From Bacteroidota bacterium (lineage in GTDB: Bacteria; Bacteroidota; Bacteroidia; UBA4408): 64,000 nucleotides of DNA. Below, in pieces: positions 10,653 through 20,220 of the stretch (position 1 is its first letter; each line of letters begins with the position of its first letter). The stretch is taken from the NCBI GenBank assembly GCA_016721765.1, contig JADKHO010000001.1:1910001-1974000 (forward strand), given 5' to 3'. The notes below the pieces were generated by a model that saw only the letters and a list, made by a program, of their open reading frames with translations, searched no databases and was not told where the DNA came from. The position numbers and the translations under genes were made by a program.

Positions 10653-11237
10653 ATGAAAGAAGTTAAATTTTTTGTGGATGAGGAATGGAAGGAAATTTTT
10701 CCAAAACATAAGTTAAAAAAGCGTTATGCGATTTCTAATTATGGACGCATGGTTAGCTATACCGACGAAATTCGATTCGGTGATTTGCTCAAAGGGTCAT
10801 TAGTGGGAGGGTATAGTATGTTCGGTTATACTAGGGTGCGAAATGGAAAGACCCAATATCATAAGCTAATGCGCCATAAGTTAGTTGCCGAAAATTTTTG
10901 TGAGCGAACCAGTGAAGATCAAACATATGTGATACACTTAAATTTTACCAAAGACAATAATCATTATAAAAACCTGAAATGGGCTACCTACAAGGAAATG
11001 TTGGCGCATGCAAAAAAGAGCCCGCTGGTAATTGAAGCACAACGTCAATTTTTGGAACGCAACAAAACGCGTAAAGGACACAAACTTACTGAAGCAACTG
11101 TTGCGCTCATCAAAGCTAAAATTAATGATCCCAATCGTAAAACCCGAATGAAAATGATTGCAAAACAATTTAAAATTAGCGAAATGCAATTGTATCGAAT
11201 TAAGTCGGGTGAAAACTGGAGTCGTGTGAAAATATAG
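10653..11237 (+). CDS. NUMOD4/HNH-type protein with degenerate nuclease motif
   Basis: About 194 residues from the ATG at 10653; an upstream in-frame start at 10626 would overlap the Nfu gene. The N-terminal part (EWKEIFPKHKLKKRYAISN, G-R-M-V) is a NUMOD4-like motif of homing-type endonucleases. The middle part resembles an HNH core: HKLVAENF, then VIHLN, then KDNNHYKNLKWA. The usual N-H-x-D-G is changed to I-H-L-N, so one His and the trailing Asn residues remain but the Asp is gone. The C-terminal ~50 residues look like a helix-turn-helix (KMIAKQFKISEMQLYRIKSG). It could be a DNA-binding protein derived from a mobile HNH nuclease. It probably shares a transcript with the Nfu gene. Catalytic activity is doubtful. 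Confidence 0.7.
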   Translation: MKEVKFFVDEEWKEIFPKHKLKKRYAISNYGRMVSYTDEIRFGDLLKGSLVGGYSMFGYTRVRNGKTQYHKLMRHKLVAENFCERTSEDQTYVIHLNFTKDNNHYKNLKWATYKEMLAHAKKSPLVIEAQRQFLERNKTRKGHKLTEATVALIKAKINDPNRKTRMKMIAKQFKISEMQLYRIKSGENWSRVKI

Positions 11238-11254
11238 GCTGCAAAAGAAAACTC

Positions 11255-11289
11255 TTGTATTACAAAAAAGTACTTAATTTGTAATACAA
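11255..11289. promoter_or_regulatory. 12-bp perfect inverted repeat overlapping a probable promoter
   Basis: TTGTATTACAAA (11255-11266) and TTTGTAATACAA (11278-11289) are perfect inverse complements separated by 11 bp. The right arm overlaps a -7-like box TTAATTTG (11274-11281) placed 20 bp before the next start codon. It may be an operator for a dimeric regulator, or a hairpin ending the preceding transcript; there is no clean T-run, so I lean to an operator. Confidence 0.5.
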
Positions 11290-11300
11290 TTATTGCTTTT

Positions 11301-13736
11301 ATGCCGAAGATATTTTTGCTTTTAGTGTTGCTTTTATTCCCATTTGTAATTTTTGCAACACGCATCAGTGGCGTTGTGTCGGACGAATCAAATACAGGAC
11401 TTGCTTTTGCTGTGGTGTATGTAAAGGGTACAAGTATTGGAACTACTACCAACTCCGATGGTTTTTATTTTTTGGATCTTGCTCCGGGTAACTATAAAAT
11501 TGGATTTCAATTAATCGGCTATCAACAAATTGAAAGGACTATTACAATTGCGCAAGAAAGCTATAAATTAAATGTGCAACTCGCCCCATCTTCTTTTCTG
11601 CTTAAGGCAATACAAATAAATGCTGCTGCTGAGGATCCGGCCTATGCTGTAATTCGTGCGGCTCAAAAAAGGAGAAAGTATTATTTAAACTTAGTGAAGT
11701 CATATTCCTGCAACGTGTACATAAAAGGAATGGAAAAAGTAACAAAATATCCACCCAAAAAAATTGCCGGGATAAGAGTTTCTATAGGAGGTTTAATTGA
11801 CAGTGCTTCAGGGATTTTATATTTATCAGAATCAGAATCCAATTACTATTTCAGTCAACCGGATAAAGTTCAAGAAGAAATGATTGCAAGTAAAACCAGT
11901 GGAAAGAAAAATGGATTTAGCTACAATCGTGCATCCGACATGGATTTTAATTTTTATGAGAGCGCTATAAAAAATACAGCACTTTCGGTGCGCGGTTTTA
12001 TTTCACCCATAGCTCCGGCTGCCTTGCGAAATTATAAGTATAAGCTCTTGGGCACCTTTCAGGAAAATGGTGAAATGATTAATAAAATACAAGTAATTCC
12101 AAAACGAAAAGAAGATGCTGTGTTTAGCGGAGTAATTTATATAGTCGAAAATTCTTGGCGCATTCATAGTACCGATTTGATGCTGGATAAAAATGCAGGA
12201 ATTGAATACGTTGACACGCTTCGAATAACCCAAGAATATATTCAGGTGAAGGATAGCATCTGGATGCCTTTTAAAAATAATTTTGAGTACATCTTTGGAG
12301 CACTCGGATTTAGAGGTAAGGGAGTTTACAATGCTGTGATTTCAAATTACAGGTTGGAAGACATAAGTTCATCTGCACGCTTTACAGGTGCTGCAATTAC
12401 ATTTAGTGAAGATGCGCTTAATCGCGACAGTGCATATTGGGAATCCAAAAGAATTATCCCATTAACACAAGCAGAAATAAAAGATTATTCTTGGCGGGAT
12501 AGTATTGAAATAGTGCACAGTTCCAATGCCTATATTGATTCAGTAGAAAAAATTAAAAATAAGTTTAAATGGAATAATATTATTGATGGTTATACGAATG
12601 AAAGCTCACTGCGAAAAACTCGTTTTGAATGGAAGCCAATGTATAACCATATTTCATTTAACACAGTGCAAGGAGTTGTTGTTGCACCCACCTTTGTTTT
12701 TACCAAAAAAATTGCCTCCCTCAAGAGTATCGAAGCGGGTGGCACAGCGGCCTATGGTTTTTCAAATAAGGCATACTATGGCTTTGGTAATTTGAGTTAC
12801 ACTTATAACAGCAAACGATTTGCAAAACTATCTCTTAGTGGTGGAAAGGATATGCTGCAATTTAACAGCAATGTTATCTCTCCACTTGTAAATACTTTGT
12901 ATACCCTGTTATTGAAAGATAATTTTATGAAAATATTTGAAAAGTATTATATTCGGATGGAGCATACTACTGAACTTATGAACGGTTTAATTTTATTTAA
13001 TGCTGTGGAGTATGCTGACCGCAATCCCTTGCGAAATACTACTTCCTTTTCACTTATCAAATCAAACAAGGAATTTCAATCCAATGATCCCTTAATTCCG
13101 GATAATCAACAATTCGCTTTTTTTAGAAACCAATCTTTTCATGTGGAGGCTGCTTTACAGTTTACACCGTATCAACGTTATTATTTTAACAGGGGAGAAA
13201 AATTGCTTCAGGATTCCAAGTATCCCAGCTTTACGCTATTTTACAAAAGAGCAATAAAGAATATTCTAAATAGTGATGTGGATTTGGATTTAATTAAATT
13301 GGGTGCCGAAGGCAACATCAATTGGAAAAGAGCAGGAGTGTTTCATTATAGTTTGGAAGCCGGGCGCTTTGTGAACCGCACCCAAATGAGTTTTATGGAT
13401 TGGAAATATTTTAATGGGAATAAAACCTTGTATTCTAATTTTAGTGGAAAGCAATTTCAATTACTCGATTATTATAGCAATAGTACCAACAATGAATTTG
13501 CTGAAATACATTTGCAACAAAATTTTAACGGCGCAATTTTAAACAAAGTCCCCCTTTTAAAAAGGGCCAAAATTCAAGAATTGATTACTGTTAATTTTGT
13601 TGTTACCAATGGCAATTTTCATTATGAGGAAGCCGGAATTGGTTTGCAAAAATTGTTTATTCGAGTGGATTATGTTTTTGGGTTTAAGAATGGAGTTTAC
13701 TCCGATTCTTCGCTGCGGTTTGGATTTTTGTTCTAA
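11301..13736 (+). CDS. DUF5686 / carboxypeptidase-like regulatory domain outer-membrane protein
   Basis: 811 residues, close to the usual family length. A signal peptide (about 1-20) is followed by a carboxypeptidase regulatory-like beta-sandwich domain (about 20-105; ISGVVSDESNTGLAFAVVYV, NSDGFYFLDLAPGNYKIGF). The remainder matches the DUF5686 family: a long stretch of beta strands predicted to form an outer-membrane barrel, ending in Phe as barrel proteins usually do. The N-terminal domain is the same type found on SusC/TonB-dependent receptors. Function is unknown; some form of surface transport or assembly is the usual guess. yajQ starts 30 bp downstream and may be co-transcribed. Confidence 0.85.
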   Translation: MPKIFLLLVLLLFPFVIFATRISGVVSDESNTGLAFAVVYVKGTSIGTTTNSDGFYFLDLAPGNYKIGFQLIGYQQIERTITIAQESYKLNVQLAPSSFLLKAIQINAAAEDPAYAVIRAAQKRRKYYLNLVKSYSCNVYIKGMEKVTKYPPKKIAGIRVSIGGLIDSASGILYLSESESNYYFSQPDKVQEEMIASKTSGKKNGFSYNRASDMDFNFYESAIKNTALSVRGFISPIAPAALRNYKYKLLGTFQENGEMINKIQVIPKRKEDAVFSGVIYIVENSWRIHSTDLMLDKNAGIEYVDTLRITQEYIQVKDSIWMPFKNNFEYIFGALGFRGKGVYNAVISNYRLEDISSSARFTGAAITFSEDALNRDSAYWESKRIIPLTQAEIKDYSWRDSIEIVHSSNAYIDSVEKIKNKFKWNNIIDGYTNESSLRKTRFEWKPMYNHISFNTVQGVVVAPTFVFTKKIASLKSIEAGGTAAYGFSNKAYYGFGNLSYTYNSKRFAKLSLSGGKDMLQFNSNVISPLVNTLYTLLLKDNFMKIFEKYYIRMEHTTELMNGLILFNAVEYADRNPLRNTTSFSLIKSNKEFQSNDPLIPDNQQFAFFRNQSFHVEAALQFTPYQRYYFNRGEKLLQDSKYPSFTLFYKRAIKNILNSDVDLDLIKLGAEGNINWKRAGVFHYSLEAGRFVNRTQMSFMDWKYFNGNKTLYSNFSGKQFQLLDYYSNSTNNEFAEIHLQQNFNGAILNKVPLLKRAKIQELITVNFVVTNGNFHYEEAGIGLQKLFIRVDYVFGFKNGVYSDSSLRFGFLF

Positions 13737-13766
13737 TTTTAATTTCAAATTTTAAAAAAAAGCCTT

Positions 13767-14255
13767 ATGCCTTCCTTCGATATTGTAAATAAAATTGATC
13801 ATCAATTGCTCGACAATGCTATTAATACAGCTCGTAAAGAAATAATAACGCGGTATGATTTTCGTGATTCAAAAAGTACGATTGAGTTGGATAAAAAAGC
13901 ATTAACAGTGCACATACTCACCGAAAGTGAAATGCGGGTTGAAGCCATTGAAGATGTAATCCGTTCGCGAATGATTAAGCAACGTTTAGATCCCTTGAGT
14001 TTGGACTTTGGAAAAGAGCGTTATGCTTCCGGAAATATGATGAAAAAGGACATCAAAATTAAAGAAGGAATCGACAAAGAAACTGCTAAGAAAATCGTTA
14101 AAAAAATAAAGGATTCAAAATTAAAGGTAGAAGCGCAAATCATGGATGAGCAAGTGCGTGTGAGCGGAAAAAAGATTGACGATTTACAACAGGTAATTGC
14201 ATTGGTGCGCAGCAGTGATTTTGAGGTGCCCCTGCAGTTTGTGAATATGAAGTAA
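13767..14255 (+). CDS. yajQ: YajQ-family nucleotide-binding protein
   Basis: 162 residues, the full family length. It begins MPSFDIVNKID, then N-A-I-N-T-A-R-K-E and TRYDFRDSKS, and has two similar alpha/beta halves as in YajQ structures. The family binds nucleotides; some members bind cyclic di-GMP and act with a transcription factor in Xanthomonas, but that role has not been shown across the family and is not implied by anything here. Cytoplasmic, no signal peptide. Confidence 0.95.
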   Translation: MPSFDIVNKIDHQLLDNAINTARKEIITRYDFRDSKSTIELDKKALTVHILTESEMRVEAIEDVIRSRMIKQRLDPLSLDFGKERYASGNMMKKDIKIKEGIDKETAKKIVKKIKDSKLKVEAQIMDEQVRVSGKKIDDLQQVIALVRSSDFEVPLQFVNMK

Positions 14256-14268
14256 ACAATAAAGTGAG

Positions 14269-15159
14269 TTAATTTGATCGGCGAAGGAATGAAGGTGGGA
14301 ATCCAAAGAGTTGCTTAAAGGATTTACTAAGCGCAAACACATCTGAAAACCCTGCTTCAACAGCTATTTCAGTTAAAGATTGTTCAGAATGCTGAACTCT
14401 TTTTTTAGCGTAAAACAATTTTTTTTGAATGATATACTGGTGTGGGCTGATTCCGAAGACAGCTTTAAATACTCTGTAAAAATGATATTCAGACATTCCG
14501 CATTCTTTGGCGATAGCTGACGTTTCAATAGGTAGTTTGAAATAATTGTCTATAAAATCCTTTCCTGTACTAATTCTTCTGAACAGTTCCTTTCTTGTAC
14601 TGGCCTTCACACCGGAAACCATTTGTAGTTGTTGGTAAATTGGCAACTGATCAGCGATAACACATTCCGCTAATTTATAATAAAATTCGCGGTTAAAACT
14701 AATACTTTCCTGCATGTTGGAAGAAGTTGCAGCGTCTAAATTTTGAAGAAATTTTCCAACATTTGTGTTTTTAACGCTGTATTTATTTTCCAAAAAATCC
14801 GGAGTATTAAAAAAGGTATCCAATAGGATATCGGCAACCGGTGTATCCGGTCTCATAAAGCTTGCAACTGTCTCAGAAAGCAAATCGGGTGCAACATCAA
14901 TGCAAATCCCTTTTACCGCTTTATCGATTTCAACAATACCCTCTGAAAAATGATTTGCTAATAAATATTCGCCGGATTTAATATTGTAAATATTTCCATT
15001 TACATTGTATTTCTCAATTCCGTTTGAAACATATTTAATGGAGAAGCTTCTAAATGGAGCAGCACATTTAATTTCTTGAAGTAAGGAAAAGTTGATTAAA
15101 CAACTTTTTTTTGGAAGTATCCAATCCGTATTGCTTTTAACAGAAAAAACATTAACCAT
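14269..15159 (-). CDS. AraC-family transcriptional regulator
   Basis: 296 residues. The N-terminal ~190 residues form a cupin-like sensor region (NGNIYNIKSGEYLLANHFSEG is typical of these sensory barrels). Residues about 195-296 form the two helix-turn-helix units: SAIAKECGMSEYHFYRVFKAVF and TEIAVEAGFSDVFALSKSFKQLFG, followed by PPSFLRR. It meets yajQ tail to tail. The serine hydrolase gene lies just upstream on the same strand with a 49-bp gap, so they could share a transcript or be regulator and target; ligand and targets are unknown. Confidence 0.9.
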   Translation of the reverse strand: MVNVFSVKSNTDWILPKKSCLINFSLLQEIKCAAPFRSFSIKYVSNGIEKYNVNGNIYNIKSGEYLLANHFSEGIVEIDKAVKGICIDVAPDLLSETVASFMRPDTPVADILLDTFFNTPDFLENKYSVKNTNVGKFLQNLDAATSSNMQESISFNREFYYKLAECVIADQLPIYQQLQMVSGVKASTRKELFRRISTGKDFIDNYFKLPIETSAIAKECGMSEYHFYRVFKAVFGISPHQYIIQKKLFYAKKRVQHSEQSLTEIAVEAGFSDVFALSKSFKQLFGFPPSFLRRSN

Positions 15160-15208
15160 AAGCTGCTCGTTTTCTGTAAAAATAATTTAAAATTTAAAAT
15201 AAGAATGG

Positions 15209-16627
15209 TCAGCTGTTTGTAACTTTAATGGTTTTAATTAGTACGCCATCAAGCATCAATTTACCGAAATAAATTCCGGAGCCCAGTTTTTCGAGGTTGG
15301 TAAATTCAAATTTAGTTGTGTTGCTTCCATCGTTTAAATTTTCACATCGTGCAACTTCTTGTCCCAAATTAGAATATAAAATCAAGAAAGCTTTTTTATG
15401 TTCCTCTAAATTGCTAGCTACAAAGGTTAATTCATTTTTGAATGGATTAGGATAATAAAGCAGATTAAAATCAGTGTTAAGGTGCTCGCTTGAACTTGTT
15501 GGAATAGTATGCAAAGTATACTGTTTTAAAAGCGCTGATATTACTGGTGCCAAGGTCCATGAATTGTTTTTTGAGTCGTTAGTAAAAACGGTTATGCTTA
15601 CATCTTTTGTAGGAAAGTACCATGAACTGGCAGCATAAGCAAGGTCTCCACCGTGGCCGAAACCTTGTAACCCATTAAATGTTTTTTTCATTAAGCCTAA
15701 CCCATAGGTAGCGCCCGGTAATCCGGGTGCCGCAACAGTAACTTTTGCAAGCGACATCATGTTAGCCGAAAGTAAATCTCCGCGCATATATGTCCACATC
15801 CAACGTGAGATATCTGTAGGTGTTGCAAAATAACCTCCTGCAGGACCGGCTGTTGAATTTAAGGCGAAATAACTCATGTAAAACCAATCCGCATCATCCG
15901 TAATTCCATCGCCATTCAAATCAAGCCAAACATGTGCTGTGGGCAAAGTTATTGTTTCGAAAGCCGGAATGGCCAAACTGCTCAATGCAAGTGGAGTAAA
16001 AAAACGGTTTCGTAATTCCTGGTAATAAGAAAAGCCGGTTGCCTCCTTAATAATCATAGCCAGCAAATAATATCCTGTACTGCAATACGACCAATTGGTA
16101 CCGGGTGCAAATAAGGGTGGTTTAACAAAAGTAGTTATAAGGTCTTCTAAGGCCCATACCGAATCAGGGTTAGCGATTAAGGTTGGCTGGCAATTAGGGT
16201 TGGAAAGCACCTCATAAATTCCACTCTGATGCCTTAGGAGTTGTTGTATGGTTATGTTGGGATTAATAAATTGAAATGTGTCGAGCCATTCATGCAAACT
16301 ATCATCAAGGTTTAAAATTCCAATATCAGCAAGTTGAAGAATGCAAGCTGCTGTAATTGTTTTGGTAATGCTCCCAATTAAATATACGCTGTTAGTTGTA
16401 ACACTGTCGAGCGGCATTAGAGAAGAAATTCCATTAGCATGCGCCCAAACAGATGTGTCAGAAAATTTCATTGCAGCACTCAAAGATTTTACATTAAGCA
16501 CTGTGCGCATACTATCCAATGTAGTTGTAAGTAAACTGTCTAAATTTTGTGCCGTATTCTGTGCTTTTGTTTCATAGAAAACAGAAATAAGAAAGCAGAG
16601 AATAAATACTATTTTTCTATTATTCAT
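15209..16627 (-). CDS. Secreted serine hydrolase of the beta-lactamase/PBP4-like family with T9SS domain
   Basis: 472 residues with a signal peptide (1-22, ending ETKAQ). The catalytic domain has the class C beta-lactamase/DD-peptidase layout: S86-I-T-K89 (S-x-x-K nucleophile motif), Y181-C-S (Y-x-[NS]) and H325-G-G (the H-x-G replacement of K-T-G). An insertion D-L-N-G-D-G-I-T-D-D near 236-246 resembles a calcium-binding loop. From about 385 the chain is a T9SS sorting domain (LLYYPNPFKN). The family includes D-aminopeptidases, esterases and transpeptidase-like enzymes; activity as an antibiotic-degrading lactamase is not implied. Substrate unknown. A -7 box lies 24 bp upstream of the start. 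Confidence 0.9.
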   Translation of the reverse strand: MNNRKIVFILCFLISVFYETKAQNTAQNLDSLLTTTLDSMRTVLNVKSLSAAMKFSDTSVWAHANGISSLMPLDSVTTNSVYLIGSITKTITAACILQLADIGILNLDDSLHEWLDTFQFINPNITIQQLLRHQSGIYEVLSNPNCQPTLIANPDSVWALEDLITTFVKPPLFAPGTNWSYCSTGYYLLAMIIKEATGFSYYQELRNRFFTPLALSSLAIPAFETITLPTAHVWLDLNGDGITDDADWFYMSYFALNSTAGPAGGYFATPTDISRWMWTYMRGDLLSANMMSLAKVTVAAPGLPGATYGLGLMKKTFNGLQGFGHGGDLAYAASSWYFPTKDVSITVFTNDSKNNSWTLAPVISALLKQYTLHTIPTSSSEHLNTDFNLLYYPNPFKNELTFVASNLEEHKKAFLILYSNLGQEVARCENLNDGSNTTKFEFTNLEKLGSGIYFGKLMLDGVLIKTIKVTNS

Positions 16628-16650
16628 TGTTTTTTTTTAATTATCAAAAA

Positions 16651-16658
16651 CAAAGTTA
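16651..16658 (-). promoter_or_regulatory. -7 box for the secreted serine hydrolase gene
   Basis: On the minus strand the sequence reads TAACTTTG, an exact TAnnTTTG match, 23 bp before the start codon. No good -33 TTTG is seen at the usual spacing. The remaining ~250 bp up to the helicase stop codon is AT-rich and shows nothing else I can name. Confidence 0.5.
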
Positions 16659-16911
16659 AAAATCGATGCAGCAATAAATTTGTCAAATCCTGCTATTTTT
16701 TAATTCCAATCTCATAGCTGTTTATCAACTAATCTCATTAACTGAAATGGCATCTTTTCAAATATTCAACCGATGCAGCTCTTTTAATACCAGCTGAATA
16801 CATAGTTAAGCAGTTCAGCCAGTAAGTTGTATCATATCGCATGTTTGTGAATGTTGCTTATTGAGTTGAGAACTTAGTTAGACTAAATTTTTTAGTTGCT
16901 TGATAGAATAA

Positions 16912-18831
16912 TTACTCCACAAATTCCCAAGCCGACTGATAACCTTCTACACTTTCTGCATAATCAATAAATGCTTTGTAAAAGGGGTGATTCGCAAGGG
17001 TAGCGCTATCGCCAATAACCACCAATTTTTCGCGCGCGCGAGTAAGTGCAACATTCATTCTGCGGATGTCTGATAAGAATCCAATTTCTTTGTTGTCATT
17101 ACTCCTTACCAAGCTTATATAAATTACAGTGCGCTCTTGCCCTTGAAAGCCATCAATTGTTTTTACCACAATTTTTGCCGGAGCATTCTTAATTTCTTCA
17201 TCGCCATCTATTAACTCCGCAAGGTATTGCACTTGTTCTTTATAAGGCGAAATAATTCCAACTGAAAGGTTCTTTGTGTTTTTATTATTTTGCGAATACT
17301 GCGCGATTAAAAGTTTTAAATGTTTCAGTAAAAGCACCGCTTCTTCCGGATTGCAAATGCTTAAACTTTCGGGATTAACAATTTCCGCATACGCACAACC
17401 GGCAGTATCAATAAAGGAAAGCGCTTTTGTTAACGTAAAATCAGCAGGATCCACACTTAATACTTTTTCTTTCACCCGTGTATCCGCTATAAGATTTCCA
17501 CCGTAAAATTGCTGGTTCGAAAAATTCATTATGTGCTCATGCATGCGGTACTGCGTAGTGAGCATTACCGACACATTTTCAATATTCATGCAACGTTCAA
17601 AAAGAGTTTCTTTTAATCCTCCCGCTTCAGCTTTTTTTGATTTTACAGTTGGAGGTAACTGAAAATGATCGCCTGCAAAAATCACTCTGTTGCTTCTGCT
17701 TATCGGAATCCAACTCATGGGTTCGAGTGCTTGTGCTGCTTCATCAATAAACACAGTTGTAAATTGTTTGTCGCGCATCATTCGGTTGGATGAAACAACC
17801 GGTGTGCAGGCAATTACTTGTGCAGTATTGAATTGTTCTTGGGTGATATAATCTTCCAGCACACGCGCTTCTCCAATTATTTTTCGTGCTTCTTGGTATA
17901 ACAATTGGCGCTGTTCTCTTTCTTCCCGGCCAAAGGTGCGTTTGTATTTGCTTGCCATTCTAAAATATTCTTCGGCTGTTTTGCGGTAGTTTTTTAAATC
18001 TTTATAAGATGCATGTGCGGCTACTTTTGCATCCAGTGTATTCATCAAAACTTCCTCCGAAATACGCGCAGGATTACCTAATCGAAGTACACTTATTTTT
18101 TCGCGATGTAATTTTTCCGTCATCAAATCTACGGCAGTATTGCTGGGACTGCATACCAAAACTTGCTTTTCTGTTTTTAGCACTTCACAAATTGCTTGTA
18201 CTAATGTGGTGGTTTTACCCGTTCCTGGAGGGCCATGTATAAGTGCAATATCTTTAGCAGCGATGATTTTTTTTACAGCTTCATTTTGCGAATCATTTAA
18301 TCCGTCGCATTTCAATGTAGCATCGATTTTTTCAAATGAAGGAGTTTGTAATCCAAACATTACATCGCGCAAAGTGGCAAGACGATTCTTAGTTGCATGA
18401 ATCACTTTTTCAAGCGCAATGTCCATTTCTTTGTACCCTGTTTCATCAAAAAGGAGATTAATGCCCAGCTTCCCATCGTCGCACCAATCGGGCAATTCAT
18501 CAATGCTTAATGAAATTCTAAGTTTATTTGGTCCCAGCACTTTTAGAGTGCCGTTTATAGGTGTTGCATCCGGATTTGCATTCGAAAATAGCGCAATTGT
18601 TTTTCCACCCGAAAATTGATGAGGTGCATTATGATTCGTGGTACGTTCAACATCTATGCTAATATATTCTCCTACTCCAATTTCCGTATTTGTTATGGAA
18701 ATAGGATACCAAGTTACACCAGTTTGCTTTCGATGGTTGATGTTGTTCCGTGCAAAATGGGCTTTGTATTGCTCATAATCTTCTTCACGTTCAATTTTTA
18801 AAAGTTGTCGTAGTTCGGATAGTCTTTCCAA
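16912..18831 (-). CDS. Superfamily 1 DNA/RNA helicase, IGHMBP2/Upf1-like
   Basis: 639 residues. The N-terminal ~150 residues are an OB/beta-barrel region typical of Upf1-like enzymes. The motor has motif I (Walker A) G-P-P-G-T-G-K-T-T-T near residue 202, motif Ia VCSPSNTAVD, motif II DEAAQALEP near 362, motif III FAGDHFQLPP, motif IV/V around TIDGFQGQE and motif VI MNVALTRAREK. This is the domain order of IGHMBP2 (SMUBP-2) helicases, which unwind nucleic acid 5' to 3' using ATP. The bacterial role is undefined; repair or RNA processing are candidates. No signal peptide. It is divergent from the acyltransferase gene, with 121 bp between them. Confidence 0.9.
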   Translation of the reverse strand: MERLSELRQLLKIEREEDYEQYKAHFARNNINHRKQTGVTWYPISITNTEIGVGEYISIDVERTTNHNAPHQFSGGKTIALFSNANPDATPINGTLKVLGPNKLRISLSIDELPDWCDDGKLGINLLFDETGYKEMDIALEKVIHATKNRLATLRDVMFGLQTPSFEKIDATLKCDGLNDSQNEAVKKIIAAKDIALIHGPPGTGKTTTLVQAICEVLKTEKQVLVCSPSNTAVDLMTEKLHREKISVLRLGNPARISEEVLMNTLDAKVAAHASYKDLKNYRKTAEEYFRMASKYKRTFGREEREQRQLLYQEARKIIGEARVLEDYITQEQFNTAQVIACTPVVSSNRMMRDKQFTTVFIDEAAQALEPMSWIPISRSNRVIFAGDHFQLPPTVKSKKAEAGGLKETLFERCMNIENVSVMLTTQYRMHEHIMNFSNQQFYGGNLIADTRVKEKVLSVDPADFTLTKALSFIDTAGCAYAEIVNPESLSICNPEEAVLLLKHLKLLIAQYSQNNKNTKNLSVGIISPYKEQVQYLAELIDGDEEIKNAPAKIVVKTIDGFQGQERTVIYISLVRSNDNKEIGFLSDIRRMNVALTRAREKLVVIGDSATLANHPFYKAFIDYAESVEGYQSAWEFVE

Positions 18832-18853
18832 GCGTTGATTTTTTTTGTTTCAG

Positions 18854-18861
18854 CAAACTTA
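18854..18861 (-). promoter_or_regulatory. -7 box for the helicase gene
   Basis: Reads TAAGTTTG on the minus strand, an exact TAnnTTTG match 22 bp before the helicase start codon. The -33 region is not clear. Confidence 0.45.
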
Positions 18862-18952
18862 GGAAAGATAACTCAATCAACTCTTTCGTTGAAGTAGCAA
18901 ACTTCCTTTTCTTAGTTTATTTATCTATTTTAACTCCATAAAATGGATAAAC

Positions 18953-20116
18953 ATGATTCAAAATAAAACCTACCTCAATAATGCAACGGCTTTACGAGGA
19001 ATTGCAGCCTTGCTGGTTGTAGTTTTTCATGGTAACGAAATAATTGCTCCGTTTATCGGAACAGAAACAACTTTTTGGTTTCGCAAATTATATTTAATGG
19101 TGGATTTGTTTTTTATTCTTAGCGGATTTATAATGTGCTATGTATATGAATCATTTTTTCTGGATTCCAATCAAGCCAACAAAATAGGTGTCTTTTTAAA
19201 AGCAAGGTTTGCACGCATTTACCCCTTGCATTTTATTACATTGATGGTTTGTGTTGGATGTGTAGGTATAACTTATTTAATAGGCAAGGGCGAGTATCTT
19301 GGTGTTGTTGATAAAGCCATTAATGATTTTAGTGCCTTGCCTACCCAATTGCTTTTGCTCAATTCGGCTCACTTGGATACTGTTTTTAAATGGAATATTC
19401 CGAGTTGGAGCATCAGTGCAGAATGGATTGCCTATTTAATTTTTCCATTTTTGGTAAAACCGTTTTCAAAGTTTAGCCTTCCTCAAACATTCATAACAAT
19501 ATTTTGTATCACATTGCTGTATGCAGGATTAGTGTTTTGGATTTCGCCTCATAAATTTATTTTATTTCCGTTTTTAACTGCAGGTCGAGATTTGGATTTA
19601 ACCTATGATTGGGGATTTCTACGGGGTATCTTGGGATTTACACTTGGTATGTGTGTGTATCGATTGTATGTGGCAAATTTTCTAAAAAGTAAAGTTGGTT
19701 CTGATGTTTTTCTGTTGATAATTGTGGCGATGTATTCTATTTATTCGCACTTTAATTTTTCCGATGTTCTTGCACCACATTTTTTTGCACTAATTGTTTT
19801 AAGCACTGTATATGGGAGCAAAAGCATGAATCGCTTTTACATGAATCCAATTTTACAAAAGCTAGGCGATTGGTCATTTTCAATTTATATGTGGCATATC
19901 GTTTTATTTTCTGTTGTTATGTCCATAAAAGTTTGGCTTATGAATGCCCCGCCTGTTGACGGACCGCCAGAACCTCCAAACTATTTTGGGCTTACATCAA
20001 CCGGAGGAATCTTATTCATTTATTTTGTCTCAACAATTTCAATAGGAGCGCTTTCTTTTAGGTATATCGAAAAGCCTTGTCGCATTTGGATTAATGGTCT
20101 TGGCAAAAAAATATAA
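18953..20116 (+). CDS. Membrane acyltransferase, acyltransferase 3 (OafA/YrhL) family
   Basis: 387 residues with about ten hydrophobic segments. It starts NNATALRGIAALLVVVFHG, the family signature with the conserved His, followed by R-F-A-R-I-Y-P-L-H-F, the conserved basic motif. The family transfers acetyl or other acyl groups to exported polysaccharide or lipid sugars at the inner membrane. There is no periplasmic SGNH domain. No glycan genes lie nearby, so the acceptor is unknown. Confidence 0.9.
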   Translation: MIQNKTYLNNATALRGIAALLVVVFHGNEIIAPFIGTETTFWFRKLYLMVDLFFILSGFIMCYVYESFFLDSNQANKIGVFLKARFARIYPLHFITLMVCVGCVGITYLIGKGEYLGVVDKAINDFSALPTQLLLLNSAHLDTVFKWNIPSWSISAEWIAYLIFPFLVKPFSKFSLPQTFITIFCITLLYAGLVFWISPHKFILFPFLTAGRDLDLTYDWGFLRGILGFTLGMCVYRLYVANFLKSKVGSDVFLLIIVAMYSIYSHFNFSDVLAPHFFALIVLSTVYGSKSMNRFYMNPILQKLGDWSFSIYMWHIVLFSVVMSIKVWLMNAPPVDGPPEPPNYFGLTSTGGILFIYFVSTISIGALSFRYIEKPCRIWINGLGKKI

Positions 20117-20220
20117 ATTTTTTTCGAAACACTATTTCATTCAATTCTTACTTATTGTGGTTAAGAGAAGGTGCTAAATTGAATTGCCTTACCGGAGTAA
20201 TTTTTGCAAAGAGATTAATT

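Noticed and set aside
15209..16627. Antibiotic-resistance beta-lactamase
   Set aside because: The motifs fit the wider serine hydrolase/DD-peptidase-like family with H-x-G, a T9SS tail and a Ca-loop-like insert; nothing points to drug hydrolysis.
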